Source of the DNA: Oegoconia quadripuncta
Lineage: Eukaryota; Arthropoda; Insecta; Lepidoptera; Autostichidae
DNA: 64,000 nt
Direction of reading: 5' to 3'
NCBI GenBank assembly: GCA_949316235.1
Contig: OX438741.1
Coordinates: 38,850,962-38,914,961, forward strand
Shown here: positions 11,385 through 20,744 of the stretch, piece after piece
Layout of the letters: every line of letters starts with the position of its first letter
Position numbering within the stretch: position 1 is the stretch's first letter
Translations under genes and position numbers: made by a program
The notes under the pieces: generated by a model
The model's database searches: none
Seen by the model: the letters and a program-made list of their open reading frames with translations, nothing else
Told to the model about the DNA's origin: nothing

Positions 11385-11525
11385 AGGGCGCCAACTTAGT
11401 GCGTGATACGCCCGCGATGCGGGAGGGTTGGCGGGGGGACAGCGTGACGTATACCGCCTCCCTCGCCGCTCGTTGCACGTCTCCCGCGGAAATTTATCAC
11501 GCGCGACCTTGACGGCTTATAGTTA
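11385..11525. promoter_or_regulatory. CpG-rich unique island, possible regulatory element
   Basis: GC-rich and CpG-dense (GATACGCCCGCGATGCGGG, CGCCGCTCGTTGCACGTCTC, ATCACGCGCG) in AT-rich surroundings. Not shared with any repeat in the window. No exon found next to it. Confidence 0.3.
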
Positions 11526-12332
11526 GAGAACAAAGCCTATCTGACGGTAGACTGAATGTCATAAAAGCACATCATGGCGCACTGTAAAGTTTCACAGTTC
11601 CGTAGATAAAGTAGGAACTGTTGTAGTTTATTCGTCTGCCTGTACGTCACTTTTACTTCTACGGGGTGAAATCGAATCGTAATTCTCTGAAATCAATTAA
11701 TTTACTGCTGATATAGATTAATTCTGCATGGATTATTTGTAGATTTACAATATATTTACCTTATTCTTACTGTAGTCAACTGACGTGAAAAACATCTAAA
11801 TCGACTACCTTTCTTATTTGCTTACTCCATCGTTACTATTTAACTATCATCGATTATTTAAGCGTTCCACATTTTTAAATTCACCACCATCATCATTCTC
11901 GGCATGCACCCAGTGTTTGGTTAGGCCTTCTTTTTTAATATACTAATTATCACAGTCTTTGGGGCCGATTCTCGGATACTCGAGATGTATCTCATATCTT
12001 ACTTGCAAAGTATTTTGTGAATATTCGGCCATTTTGATTACGAAGTCGTTTTCTGTAGCGTTCTCTGTCTACGGATTGAAAATACAAAATACAAAAAAAA
12101 ACGTTTTCACGAAATATTTTGCGTGTGAGATTCACAACGAGGTCCGAAAATCACTCCCCCGTATCCACCGCATCCAGTGAGCTCTTCGTACGAGTACGAT
12201 GTCATTGTATCACGACAGGTTTAAAATGAATTAAAATTGGACCAAGGGGTCCGGCCACTGGCCTTGTCGCTCCTCTTGACCACAACTCCGAGACTATGTG
12301 AATCTTTGTTATTAAAAAAAATGCTATGACGT
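11526..12332. other. 3' flank of the SH2 gene, no gene recognised
   Basis: AT-rich sequence between the CpG island and the possible poly(A) signal. Some of it is presumably 3' UTR or downstream flank. Confidence 0.4.
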
Positions 12333-12338
12333 TTTAAT
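12333..12338 (-). promoter_or_regulatory. Possible polyadenylation signal ATTAAA
   Basis: Minus-strand ATTAAA about 120 bases after the TAG stop of the SH2 gene. It is the nearest hexamer of that class I noticed; no other support. Confidence 0.3.
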
Positions 12339-12459
12339 CTATATCCGCATCAGAAATACAGCAATTCGATTTCACCCCACAAGAAAATTGAAATTGGTAT
12401 ACATCCGCAACGTCCTATCGGCGAATCTCCAATCGAACAGGTCACCCCCGAGCCTCGGC

Positions 12460-12771
12460 CTAAACGTCGAGCTGCGTGAGATAGCTGGCGATGTGGTGCG
12501 GCGTGCGGCGCGGCGTGGAGTGGTGCGGCGTGAGGGGGGCGCGGCGGGGGGGCGTGAGAGGGGCGCGGCGCGGCGGGGGGGGCGCCGCCGGCTGCGGGGG
12601 GGGCGGCGTGCGGGCCGCGCGGGGGGGGCGCAGCGCCTCCAGGTCGGGGGGGTCGCGCGCGGGCCGGGGGGGCGCGGCCCGGGGCAGGCGCAGCGGGACG
12701 GGCAGCAGCTCCGGCATCACGCTGTGGTGAGTAACCAGCGCGCACAGCGACGTGAACTCCTTCGTGAAGCC
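12460..12771 (-). CDS. Last exon: C-terminal SH2 subdomain plus proline-rich tail
   Basis: The exon opens after an ATATTGCAG acceptor and encodes GFTKEFTSLCALVTHHSV followed by MPELLPVPLRLPR, the second half of an SH2 domain (strand D end, helix B, and the final LPVPL strand). It then runs into a roughly 70-residue tail rich in Pro, Arg and Ala with PP and PPRRAP motifs, ending in SYLTQLDV and a TAG stop at 12462-12460. The tail could bind SH3 or WW domains; that is inference. It joins exon 14750-14917 in phase 0 (KIK to GFT). The exon is extremely GC-rich, and the plus strand carries long G runs between 12530 and 12670. Open frames on the plus strand here are by-products of that composition. 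A possible polyadenylation signal ATTAAA lies on the minus strand at about 12338-12333. Confidence 0.85.
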   Translation of the reverse strand, partial: GFTKEFTSLCALVTHHSVMPELLPVPLRLPRAAPPRPARDPPDLEALRPPRAARTPPPPQPAAPPPPRRAPLTPPRRAPLTPHHSTPRRTPHHIASYLTQLDV

Positions 12772-12899
12772 CTGCAATATAAACGTGGCTTGTAAGTCCA
12801 CCTCCTCTGAGAATCCGAGAAAATGTAAGTTAAAAACGCTTTCGAGTATTAAAGTCTAATTTATTTTGTACAGAATAGAATCATTTCGTCGTACGACTC

Positions 12900-13215
12900 G
12901 TCTCATGGCATGTCATCAGCGAATAGCAATATTTTAGAATTTTTGATGTCATTAATTTAAATGATAAAGAGCATCCCAGCAAACATCCTTGAGGCACGCC
13001 AAACGATATAGTGATTCAATTAGATATGTTGCCATGACTACGTACTATTGCTTGGCAATGCTTTTCGTTGCGTTAGTTACTTTAGTAACTTATTAGTAAT
13101 CTGTGGCGTTAGTAGATAAAGTCACCATTACAATACTACTATCTCTTTAGAAGTATACTATGATCAATAGCAAAAGAACATTTACGACTGTCAGTGTAGA
13201 CTACATATATTTGTG
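12900..13215 (-). pseudogene. Dead LINE reverse transcriptase fragment (RT palm)
   Basis: On the minus strand, in shifting frames with stops, the pieces read YTDSRKCSFAIDHSILLKR (equivalent of the RT YxDFxKAFDxxDHxILL motif), then GVPQGCLLG (RT motif B), then INDIKNSKILLFADDM (catalytic FADD). Order and spacing match a non-LTR RT palm with an internal deletion. Frameshifts and stops make it non-functional. It lies in the intron before the last SH2 exon, in the gene's orientation. Confidence 0.75.
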
Positions 13216-13915
13216 CTTCGTAATGTATTCGACAACCAATATTAAGTAAAACGTTATTATGATATTACTCTTCTGATCCTCTACATGATTATCTGAACAT
13301 ATTTTTAATTTTCTCACTTTAGCGTAAAAATCTCCATGATAATGCTTTGGTATGCTATGCCCAGCTCAGTAAAACAGACATTATCACGAACACAACGATA
13401 TATATTTACTATGTATGTTCGGCAGTGACAGTGATATTTCAGATATTTATATGCACAGCACATTTTTCAACAATTCTTTTTTGTGTGAAATCGTATACCG
13501 CCAAGGTGGTCCTATATAAATTCGGTAAAGCTGATGACATACTCCGGAGCTGGAGGACGGAAGCTCACTGAACTGGACATAATGTCGAGTGAAGATTGTT
13601 TTCGATCTCGAACTTATCGTTATCGCTTCTACATACAGTCCGAGGCCAAGTTAGTTAGATACAATCAACAGCATTATAACAAATTCTTATTCAGAAAACT
13701 AAACCAAACTTATACTAACTAAAGATTATTAAATAAATATCAATGAAAACAGTCCTCAGTAATATATGAGTCGTTACGTCAACGAGTCTAAATTGCATAC
13801 TTGAGAAATTACGTAATTTTAAGCCAAATGCAATTGTCAAATTTATAGATCTATGTAACTACTTAATTTTTTATTTCTTTCTGCCATCGGTTGTTTTTTA
13901 AATTTTTATCGGTTT
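13216..13915. other. Intron sequence, nothing recognised
   Basis: AT-rich; two small open frames (13347-13722) lack any familiar motif. Confidence 0.4.
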
Positions 13916-13998
13916 AATCATATCAGCCGAAAGATGTCCACTGCTGGACCAAGGCCTCCCCCTTTCGTTCGGTCCCGAGCTGCCCGCATCCAATATAA
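13916..13998. repeat. Diverged repeat: 'tatcagccgaaagatgtccactgctgg'
   Basis: Related fragments occur at 19955-20080, 51740-51845 and 62525-62580 (CCACTGCTG, ATAGGC, TCTCC order). A common moth dispersed repeat of unclear class. Confidence 0.5.
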
Positions 13999-14742
13999 TA
14001 GGTCTTTATCTATGATCTCTTTCTTTCTCTCTTTTTTTCTTCGTTAATCATTATGTACCAACTCCTACGATTCTATAACTATTTATAATTTGTTTTTTAT
14101 TTGGAAAAAGGAATATATTTTCAAGGTTTCACATGAAATATTTTTTAATGTCTGGGCTAAATCACATAATAAAAAAAAACTTGAACACAGCTCTTTTCAT
14201 GTGCTTCCCATATTATATCTTAGATTCGCCGAAACTTTTACAAAGCGGCTACTTTTAAAAATTAACACTGCCTATACCTAACTTAATGTTATCTGATAAT
14301 ACACAGAAAGTTTAGCTAAATTTGGATTCGCCGTCCCAAAAAAATTTTCAAAATGTTTGTACGGAGAAAACAGTCTTTTTTTTTAAGTACAAAGGGTTGG
14401 TACTTGACCTCAATCACACCTGATGTTAAGTGAAGATGAGGTCGAAGGTGGAAGCGTACTGACCCGGAAACCCCAACACATTTGGAGGACTGGCTATCTT
14501 ATCTCTGACAACCGGAACACAACAATGCTATTAACATTGCTGCTTGGCTGCAGATTTAGATAAGATGATGGTAGCTAGCCAGGCGGACATTTAAAATGCC
14601 CTAACACCAACCAAACCGAGTACTCAGAACATGTACCCCGCTGGGGATCGAACCCGCGACCTCCGAATCGTAAACCCATTGTTGTTTACATCGAGCCACG
14701 GAGGCGGCCGGTCTTAATGAAATTCTTTATACAAAAGGCCAA
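13999..14742. mobile_element. MITE family 1 copy, split by SINE-A and truncated at the splice donor
   Basis: The left part 13999-14374 matches the other family-1 copies. SINE-A occupies 14375-14707. The right part resumes with GGTCTTAATGAAATTCTTTATACAAAAGGCCAA and stops at 14742 without the terminal repeat. Exon 14750 begins eight bases further on. Confidence 0.75.
14375..14707 (-). mobile_element. SINE-A, full length, nested in MITE family 1
   Basis: Head (GCCTCCGTGGCTCGATGTAAAC) at 14707, tail T run at 14375. The flanks AGTCTT and GGTCTT look like a partly decayed duplication of the MITE sequence. Confidence 0.9.
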
Positions 14743-14749
14743 CCATTAC

Positions 14750-14917
14750 CTTAATCTTGTACCCCTTGGCGGTGCGCAGGATGAGGTAGTGCGCGATGCC
14801 GCAGGGCTGGAAGTCCCTGGGCACGCGCACGGAGAGCGCGAAGCACGCCGGCTGCGTGCTGCTGCCGCGCACCAGGAACGCGCCCACCGCCTGCGCCGAC
14901 AGCACCTCCAGCGCTAT
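14750..14917 (-). CDS. Internal exon: core of SH2 domain with FLVR motif
   Basis: This 168-base exon (56 codons, phase 0 at both ends) sits between acceptor GTGTGCGCAG and donor GTAATGG. It encodes IALEVLSAQAVGAFLVRGSS, then a strand-C segment CFALSVRVP and a strand-D segment GIAHYLILRT, ending KGYKIK. The Arg of FLVR is the conserved phosphotyrosine-binding residue, and the His of AHYLI is at the usual beta-D4 position, so the binding pocket looks intact. Upstream it joins APWFQQGIPRE from 18202-18349, completing helix A. The donor side is unusual: a transposon remnant begins about six bases into the intron. Confidence in the SH2 assignment is high; the family member is uncertain. Confidence 0.9.
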
Positions 14918-14981
14918 CTGCGCACACCACCACCACTCACGGTTACAGCAGCGGCAAGGGCTCCGCACAAGGGGGGCGATA

Positions 14982-16647
14982 TACAATGTGTCCCGGAGAG
15001 AAGTGACCAGCGGGCGTAGTTTGAAAATTTATACAAAATTATCGATAAATCATTTAAATTTAGAGACCTAACTGCTTTTGTTTTTTAAAAATTGTTAATT
15101 CTTTTTTTTTAATAGACATCTCTGACCTTCTGCACTATTTTAGTCATAATTTCTTTGTTTTTACGTCTTTCCCAATTCTTTTTTTTTAATTCAGTGCTGT
15201 TATTATTATTCATCAAATTAAGTTATGAAAATTATCCCAAAACAAATAAATAATTTATTAAAAAAGAAATAAACTTAAAATTCGACCAACAAAACTGTAT
15301 TTCTTTAAGTTTAAAAATAAAAAAACGAAAAATGTCCCTATAACATCATGTTTTTTTTTAATTATTATGATACTACATGATATTCTCTAAAATATCCTCG
15401 AACAATGTTTTTAGTTATTTCAAATAAATGTGAACGTACGAGACATTGAAATTGACCTTTTATGCTCCAGTAACTAGATAGAGATAAGTTTAAAAAAATG
15501 AAAGTAATGTTTTAAGCAGTTTATTTGCACATTTAAGTGTTTTGTTATTACAATGAATCATTTTGATTTTAACATGATAGTTTAATAATAAATAAAAGAT
15601 ACTTAATTTGTTAAAATGGTTGTTTATTAAGAAAAATCAGGTAATTAATTAATTATGTTTTCAAAATGACCGCCGTCAACGGTTATGCAGGCCAGGGCCC
15701 TAAATGACATCCTTAGTGTAGTTCGCCTTATTTCTGCATGATCCTGCGCTATTTCTGCGGCAGCAGCATCGATTCTCTGTTTCAGCTGGTCTCTTGAAAT
15801 TATTGGCACAGCATAAACTTTTTGCTTCATGTAGCCCCAGAAATAATAATCAAGAGGCGTCAAGTCTGGTGACCTCGGGGGCCATGCTACTGGACCGCCT
15901 CTGCCAATCCATCTTGGATAATTTTCATTGGCCTGGCCTGCATAACCGCTGACGGCGGTCATTTTGAAAACATAATTAATTAATTACCTGATTTTTCTTA
16001 ATAAACAACCATTTTAACAAATTAAGTATCTTTTATTTATTATTAAACTATCATGTTAAAATCAAAATGATTCATTGTAATAACAAAACACTTAAATGTG
16101 CAAATAAACTGCTTAAAACATTACTTTCATTTTTTTAAACTTATCTCTATCTAGTTACTGGAGCATAAAAGGTCAATTACAATGTCTCGTACGTTCACAT
16201 TTATTTGAAATAACATAAAACATTGTTCGAGGATATTTTAGAGAATATCATGTAGTATCATAATAATTAAAAAAAAACATGATGTTATAGGGACATTTTT
16301 CGTTTTTTTATTTTTAAACTTAAAGAAATACAGTTTTGTTGGTCGAATTTTAAGTTTATTTCTTTTTTAATAAATTATTTATTTGTTTTGGGATAATTTT
16401 CATAACTTAATTTGATGAATAATAATAACAGCACTGAATTAAAAAAAAAAGAATTGGGAAAGACGTAAAAACAAAGAAATTATGACTAAAATAGTGCAGA
16501 AGGTCAGACATGTCCATTAAAAAAAAAGGATTAACAATTTTTAAAAAACAAAAGCAGTTAGGTCTCTAAATTTAAATGATTTATCGATAATTTTGTATAA
16601 ATTTTCAAACTACGCCCGCTGGTCACTTCTCTCCGGGACACATTGTA
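14982..16647. mobile_element. Fold-back Tc1/mariner-type element with about 700-base inverted arms
   Basis: Begins TACAATGTGTCCCGGAGAG and ends with its reverse complement CTCTCCGGGACACATTGTA, each next to a TA (14980-14981, 16648-16649). A TA target duplication is the hallmark of the Tc1/mariner superfamily. The arms (about 14982-15690 and 15945-16647) are near-identical by eye with a few substitutions. They extend into the transposase C-terminal codons, so the element is a rearranged, palindromic derivative rather than a normal short-TIR transposon. It sits in an intron between two SH2-domain exons. Confidence 0.9.
15645..15930 (-). pseudogene. Tc1/mariner-type DDE transposase, C-terminal fragment
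   Basis: The minus-strand frame contains PRWIGRGGPVAWPPRSPDLT then PLDYYFWGYMKQKVY and RDQLKQRID, ending GGHFENIIN. WPPRSPDLTPLDYYFWG is the region around the last catalytic acidic residue of IS630/Tc1/mariner DDE transposases. The N-terminal DNA-binding domain and first two catalytic residues are missing. The upstream residues (MTAVSGYAG) are antisense of the opposite arm, not true protein. It cannot be active. Confidence 0.85.
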
Positions 16648-16667
16648 TATCCCACACTCAAAATATC

Positions 16668-16905
16668 GTCAAGTCAAAGTCAAAAATGCTTTATTTTGGA
16701 GGTACATGTATGTTCTCGTTTTGTACAATAAAGTGTATTTGTATTGTATTGTGTTGTGTTGTGTTGTATTGTATGGTATTGTACACAGAGTACACTTAAA
16801 ATAGTAAATTTTACATTTGCAATGCAATTTTCCCCTAAGAAAAACAAGCTAGAAACTCGAAGGGTTGCTCTTAAAATCAGACTTCGATTTTACATAAAGA
16901 TTTTT
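16668..16905. mobile_element. LINE 3' untranslated fragment with TTGTG/TTGTA tail repeats
   Basis: Includes AATAAAGTGTATTTGTATTGTATTG and GTACACTTAAAATAGTAAATTTTAC. The second part is mirrored at 43545-43660 (ATTTTCCCC..AAGAA..AAGC, GGGTTGCTCTTA), showing two copies of the same retroelement end. Confidence 0.5.
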
Positions 16906-17159
16906 ATTTACAAAAAAGGTTTTTATATTTCATTATTAATTGTGAAATGGCCTGGTATGCGAACAATCGTAGGAGCTCAGACATCGTCATTCTTTGTATC
17001 GGGTGTCAAAATATCGGCCCAGGACAGAACCTCCAGCACTATCCGGCGTAGCAGGTGAATGATGGTTAACCAATTACAGTAACGAATGATGACACGACAG
17101 ACAGACACATCCGGTCACGTGCAGTGGAACCGTGACGGGAAAAATTAAGACATCCACTC

Positions 17160-17413
17160 GAGAAGCCTAAAGGCTAATTACAAGTAATATCAAAACAGCT
17201 TTCTAACCGGTTATTTTCCATAATTCACAATTATAAAAAAAATGGGAGCATATTATATTAAATTCTTAAATAATTATAAATAATACAAATAACTTTATAC
17301 TAATAATTAAATACCAAATTAATAAAAAATATAAATAATAATAATTTAAAATTCTCGTAAATAACCGTAATTAGCTATTTAGGTGTTATTTATGATTAGC
17401 TTTTAGGCTTCTC
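17160..17413. mobile_element. Palindromic AT-rich MITE
   Basis: The left end GAGAAGCCTAAAGGCTAATTA is matched by the right end TGATTAGCTTTTAGGCTTCTC (inverted, few mismatches). The core is almost wholly A/T. About 254 bases, no coding. The family is not otherwise seen in this window. Confidence 0.7.
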
Positions 17414-17699
17414 AAATGCAGGTCTGAACAATGTATGTTTGTTTTATGTTGTATTTAAAAATAAATCTTAAATTATCAAATAAAGATTGTGCATAAAAAA
17501 AGGGGGGCGCCACTGGACAGAATAAACCCTCTAACACAGTCGATTTGTTTACTTAAATGATTACAAAGGCATCTTAAACTTTAAATGTATATTTTTTTCT
17601 TAAAACTACAAACACGTTCAGGAAACTGACTCCTCATACAAAAATATGCGATTAAATCAGAAATTGCCATTCATTGAATTCCACCTAAGGACTGGCCAC

Positions 17700-18108
17700 G
17701 GGGCTTTTTGGCGGGATCGCGGCGAGTGAAGTTGCATTTTTCTTTATAATTCTTATAATTTGTGCATTCTAACTTTTGAAGTTTAATAATGGCAGAATAT
17801 TGTGCAGCAAACGTTAATGTTGGTGTACAGGTGAAAGGAAGTGTAAATTAAAGTGCGTAACGGAGCTTTCGGGTTCCGACAAGAAGCCGCCAAAATCTTT
17901 TGTAAAGCATTCTGCCCCTTTACTAAAGAATGACTTGACCGTGATTAGACTCTGTATACGCCAAGTATACGACGAATTACTTGTTTTGACTGAGACTGAC
18001 TTACTGAAGAAATAAGAGAAATAAAGTTTTTCACTCGAAACTGGCAGTAATGTCCCTCGACAGTGAGGTTGACTGGTTGCCATCCTCAAAAATAAGAAGA
18101 AGAAGAAG
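17700..18108 (+). mobile_element. 'GGCTTTTTGGCGGG' retroelement, duplication GACTGGCCAC
   Basis: Body as in the 5418 copy but with a more complete middle; 3' end is a (GAA)n tract. GACTGGCCAC occurs at 17690-17699 and at 18109-18118, a perfect 10-base target duplication. It lies about 90 bases downstream of exon 18202-18349 in the same intron. Confidence 0.8.
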
Positions 18109-18201
18109 ACTGGCCACAGCAGGCGTTGCTTATTTAAAAGTTTCATAAATGCGACTACAAACAATTTATATAAAATTGTGATGAACATATTATGTATGTA
18201 C

Positions 18202-18349
18202 CTCGCGAGGGATGCCCTGCTGGAACCAAGGCGCCTGCTTGAGTTCCGGCTCGACACGAGGGTTGTTGTTGCCGGAGCAGTGCGAGACAGCGCCGCAAGA
18301 TGACCCGCCAGAAGACGATGACGTCGTTAAGCTGCATGTGGCTGACGTG
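18202..18349 (-). CDS. Internal exon: Ser/Gly/Asn-rich linker and start of SH2 domain
   Basis: Bordered by acceptor TATTCTTTCAG and donor GTACATAC. The frame has one leading base and 49 codons. It encodes a Ser/Thr/Cys/Gly/Asn-rich linker (TTSSSSGGSS, CSGNNNP), then VEPELKQAPWFQQGIPRE, the classic opening of an SH2 domain: a W/F start followed by the first helix. The final GAG is complete, so the next exon continues with IALEVL. The leading base completes a TGC codon from exon 19323-19547. Other open frames over this region are not consistent with neighbouring exons. Confidence 0.85.
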
Positions 18350-18399
18350 CTGAAAGAATATGAAGACACTTTTTTGAGTAGATAAATTACAGATATATG

Positions 18400-18899
18400 A
18401 GAGGCGAGTCTGAAATTTTTGCTATGCGCAAAAAGAAATCGACTGTTTCATATCCAGCACCAATAGCCGGTATTTCATTTCACACAGACATGGTCATATA
18501 TGCTACTTATGTTCAATCCCCATTATCATGATTTTAAACCGAGAAAAAAAAAATAAACATAATTCTGACTGCACGACTGATTGCTGCCGCAACTGCATCC
18601 TCATAGCAGAAGGACGTTGCCAACCGCACGCCAGTGGTAGTCTACTGGGTACCGTGTCGTCTTATATGCAGATCATTGGCTCCACTCCCTAGAACTTACT
18701 CTGAGAGGCAGGATTCAGGTGATCCGCTAGAGAACCACTGGAGCAAGCGCTTTTTTCGTGAGGAGTTAGTGAATATCCTAATTGCCTAGCAAACGTAGTA
18801 AGGGAACCCCCATCTAGATGAAGCGACGACTTAAAGCTGAAAATCAGGTTACGTACCGCGCCTTGTTAGGCCTTTGTCTACTGGTGTAGGCTAATGATT
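18400..18899. other. Intron sequence, nothing firmly recognised
   Basis: 18580-18860 has dispersed-repeat character (CTGCATCCTCATAGCAGAAGG) but no second copy in the window. Confidence 0.35.
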
Positions 18900-19168
18900 A
18901 ACGACCTGTTTGATGTAGTGGTTAGCAACTCTGTCCACTATACCAAACGGTTGCCGGTTCGAATCCCGATAGGGGCATAATGTTTGTGCGATGAATACAG
19001 ACATTTGTACCCGAGTTATGGATGTTTTCATTTAAAATAAGTATTTATTCACAAAAAAAAATGTATTTATTTAGTATATCAACCATCTGGTATCCACAAC
19101 ACAAGCGTATAGTTGCTTACTGTGGACCTAGATGGCGCTGTGTGTAAGTCTAAAGATATTTATTTATT
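18900..19168 (+). mobile_element. SINE-B, tRNA-derived
   Basis: Family description: opens GACGACCTGTTTGGTGTAGTGG (A-box-like TGGTGTAGTGG), B box GGTTCGAATCCCG, then GATGAATACGGACATGTGTACCC, an A/T linker, CATCTGGTATCCACAACACAAG and AGATGGCGCTGTGTGTAAGTCT, ending in TATTTATT repeats. Length about 260 bases. This copy is complete; its head reads ACGACCTGTTTGATGTAG. Confidence 0.85.
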
Positions 19169-19322
19169 AATGATGATGGCTCCATTATTATTGGCTTTCA
19201 TTAATGCAAGTAACGATACAATATTAGCATCAGTAGCTAGAAGTAGAGGATGGTACCCAGCAGCAGGACTTCCGGCTAAGCCAATGTGCCTCCATCGGAA
19301 TTAAAATACCATAGGTACTCAC

Positions 19323-19547
19323 CAGTTATTAACATTATTGCATTTCCTAAAGTCCAAGTCCATGTCGACGTCCTGAGTTCGTCTCGGCATGGCCGGCATG
19401 GTCGGCATGGCGGGCACGGTCGGCACGGTGGGGACACAGGGCGGAGGGGGGAGGGGTGGCTCGCGGTTGCTTTGCCGAGTCCGCGCCTCCGCATCTGTTG
19501 CCTCGTTAATGTAGCCGCCGTTCATACACAGAGGTAAATTCGTGGGT
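19323..19547 (-). CDS. Internal linker exon with Val/Met-Pro repeats
   Basis: Acceptor TTTTCCAG and donor GTGAGTACC enclose 225 bases (1 + 222 + 2). The product begins PTNLPLCMNGGYINEATDAE, continues with EPPLPPPP, then a short repeat (PTVPTVPAMPTMPAMP), and ends DVDMDLDFRKCNNVNN. The Pro-Thr/Ala-Val/Met repeat is encoded by a tandem 9-base DNA unit at about 19385-19430, so its length may vary between individuals. No known domain is visible. The region lies in the linker between PTB and SH2; the PPLPPPP run could bind SH3 domains, which is inference. Confidence 0.75.
19385..19430. repeat. Coding minisatellite, 9-base unit
   Basis: The plus strand repeats GGCATGGYC/GGCACGGTC units about five times inside linker exon 19323-19547, encoding the PTVPAMP-type tract. 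Confidence 0.75.
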
Positions 19548-19569
19548 CTGGAAAACGTAAAATTATACA

Positions 19570-20244
19570 ATTAATAAAGGTCTCTGGATGTTGTCGGATG
19601 CATACCGCTTTCAAACGATTGCTCTGGAAATCTATGGGGGGAAACCCTTGTTCAGCAGTAAACGTTCTGTGGCTGATAATGATGATGATGAACTGTAGAT
19701 TGTAATTTTATCACACAGGTGGAAACTCTCCTCGCACCCAGAAGTCCGAAAGGGAATGTCATGCATTATAACGCACACTCATCGCAGTGTATCCCATAAA
19801 ACACTGATAGACATGTGATCTTGCGACCGTGTTCCAGACTCTGCAGTTTAGCAGTAACCTCGTTAATTGTGAACGTTATGGCGTGCATAACAAAGTCGAT
19901 AGTAGCTAGTTCGTGCCTGGGCGAACCGTCCTGAAAATCTTGCTTTCGTCATCATCATATCGGCCACAAGATATCCACTGCTGAACATAGGCTTCTCCTA
20001 TAGATTTCTAAAACAACCAATTGGCAGTGGATACCTGCACCTTGGGGGTGAAAGCTGCGTTTGCCGGTAGGTGATCCCCATTCTAGAAACTTAGTTTAGT
20101 TTTAAATTAGTTTTTCTTTCTTTCTTCCAGTTCTTAGATCTATCGATCTATCACAAATAAATAAATGATTGATTGATCGATTATGTGTCCTGCCCACTAC
20201 CACTACAATTTATGAATACTTCTAAGGTTTCTTTTCTTCGCAGC
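19570..20244. repeat. Intron with diverged dispersed-repeat fragments
   Basis: 19600-19690 (CCGCTTTC..CGATTGCTCTGGAA..TATGGGGG) resembles 51755-51840. 19955-20080 carries the CCACTGCTGAACATAGGC motif. The rest is unassigned. Confidence 0.4.
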
Positions 20245-20405
20245 CGCCGTCTCCATATTCTTATGAGACCCATAGTAGAAGAGTGCCAATGAGCACTGAG
20301 GTACTCTGGATGAGGAGACTTTGCTCAGTTTCCCAAACGCTGCCCACCTCAGTTAGATTCGAAGATTGGCCTCTTTCTCGAACTTGGACTTATCCTAATC
20401 TGATC
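20245..20405 (-). pseudogene. LINE reverse-transcriptase thumb fragment (RTE-like)
   Basis: The minus strand reads KFEKEANLRI, a stop, then LRWAAFGKLSKVSSS and VPQC, matching the NRRIQLGWAAFGKLR..VFSS segment typical of RTE-like endonuclease/RT proteins. Contains a stop and a frame break. A sister fragment is at 39731-39890. Confidence 0.65.
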
Positions 20406-20479
20406 TCGCATTATACTGGTACAAATGTTTATATTGAATATTGACAGTTACTTGTTTACTTAATTGGTATTATACTTAC

Positions 20480-20722
20480 GTAGTAGGCGTTTCCGCGACT
20501 AGCGGTGTAGAGTCATCGTCGTCGTGGCTGAGTAAGACGGCGGCGCGGGAGCCGGCGAGCCCGACCAGGCCCAGGCGGCGCATGAGCGGCGGGCGGTCGG
20601 CGGCGCCGCCCAGCCGCCGGTAGCAGGTCACCTCGGTCGGCGAGCACGACTCCTCCGAGCTGCTCGGGCTCGCCTCGTTCACGAGCTTCGACACGCCCAT
20701 TATGTCGCATTTCGATGGGGTG
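20480..20722 (-). CDS. Internal linker exon, Ser-rich and acidic
   Basis: Acceptor CACATTCCAG and strong donor GTAAGTATA enclose 243 bases (1 + 240 + 2). The product starts TPSKCDIMGVSKLVNEASPS, passes through SSSEESCSPTEVTCYRRLGG, and ends near SHDDDDSTPLVAETPT. It has no recognised fold; serine and acidic clusters suggest a phosphorylated disordered linker. The acceptor has a weak pyrimidine tract. An in-frame ATG lies just upstream (about 20745), so an alternative start there is possible, but phase agreement with exon 22549-22634 favours internal use. Confidence 0.75.
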
Positions 20723-20744
20723 CTGGAATGTGACGGGTTGATCA

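Noticed and set aside
12388..12795. Plus-strand and alternative minus-strand open frames over the GC-rich exon
   Set aside because: They arise from few stop codons in GC-rich DNA; only the minus frame reading GFTKEFTSLC joins the SH2 exons.
15645..15962. A complete 105-residue transposase-like protein
   Set aside because: The first residues are antisense of the opposite arm; only the C-terminal DDE region is genuine.
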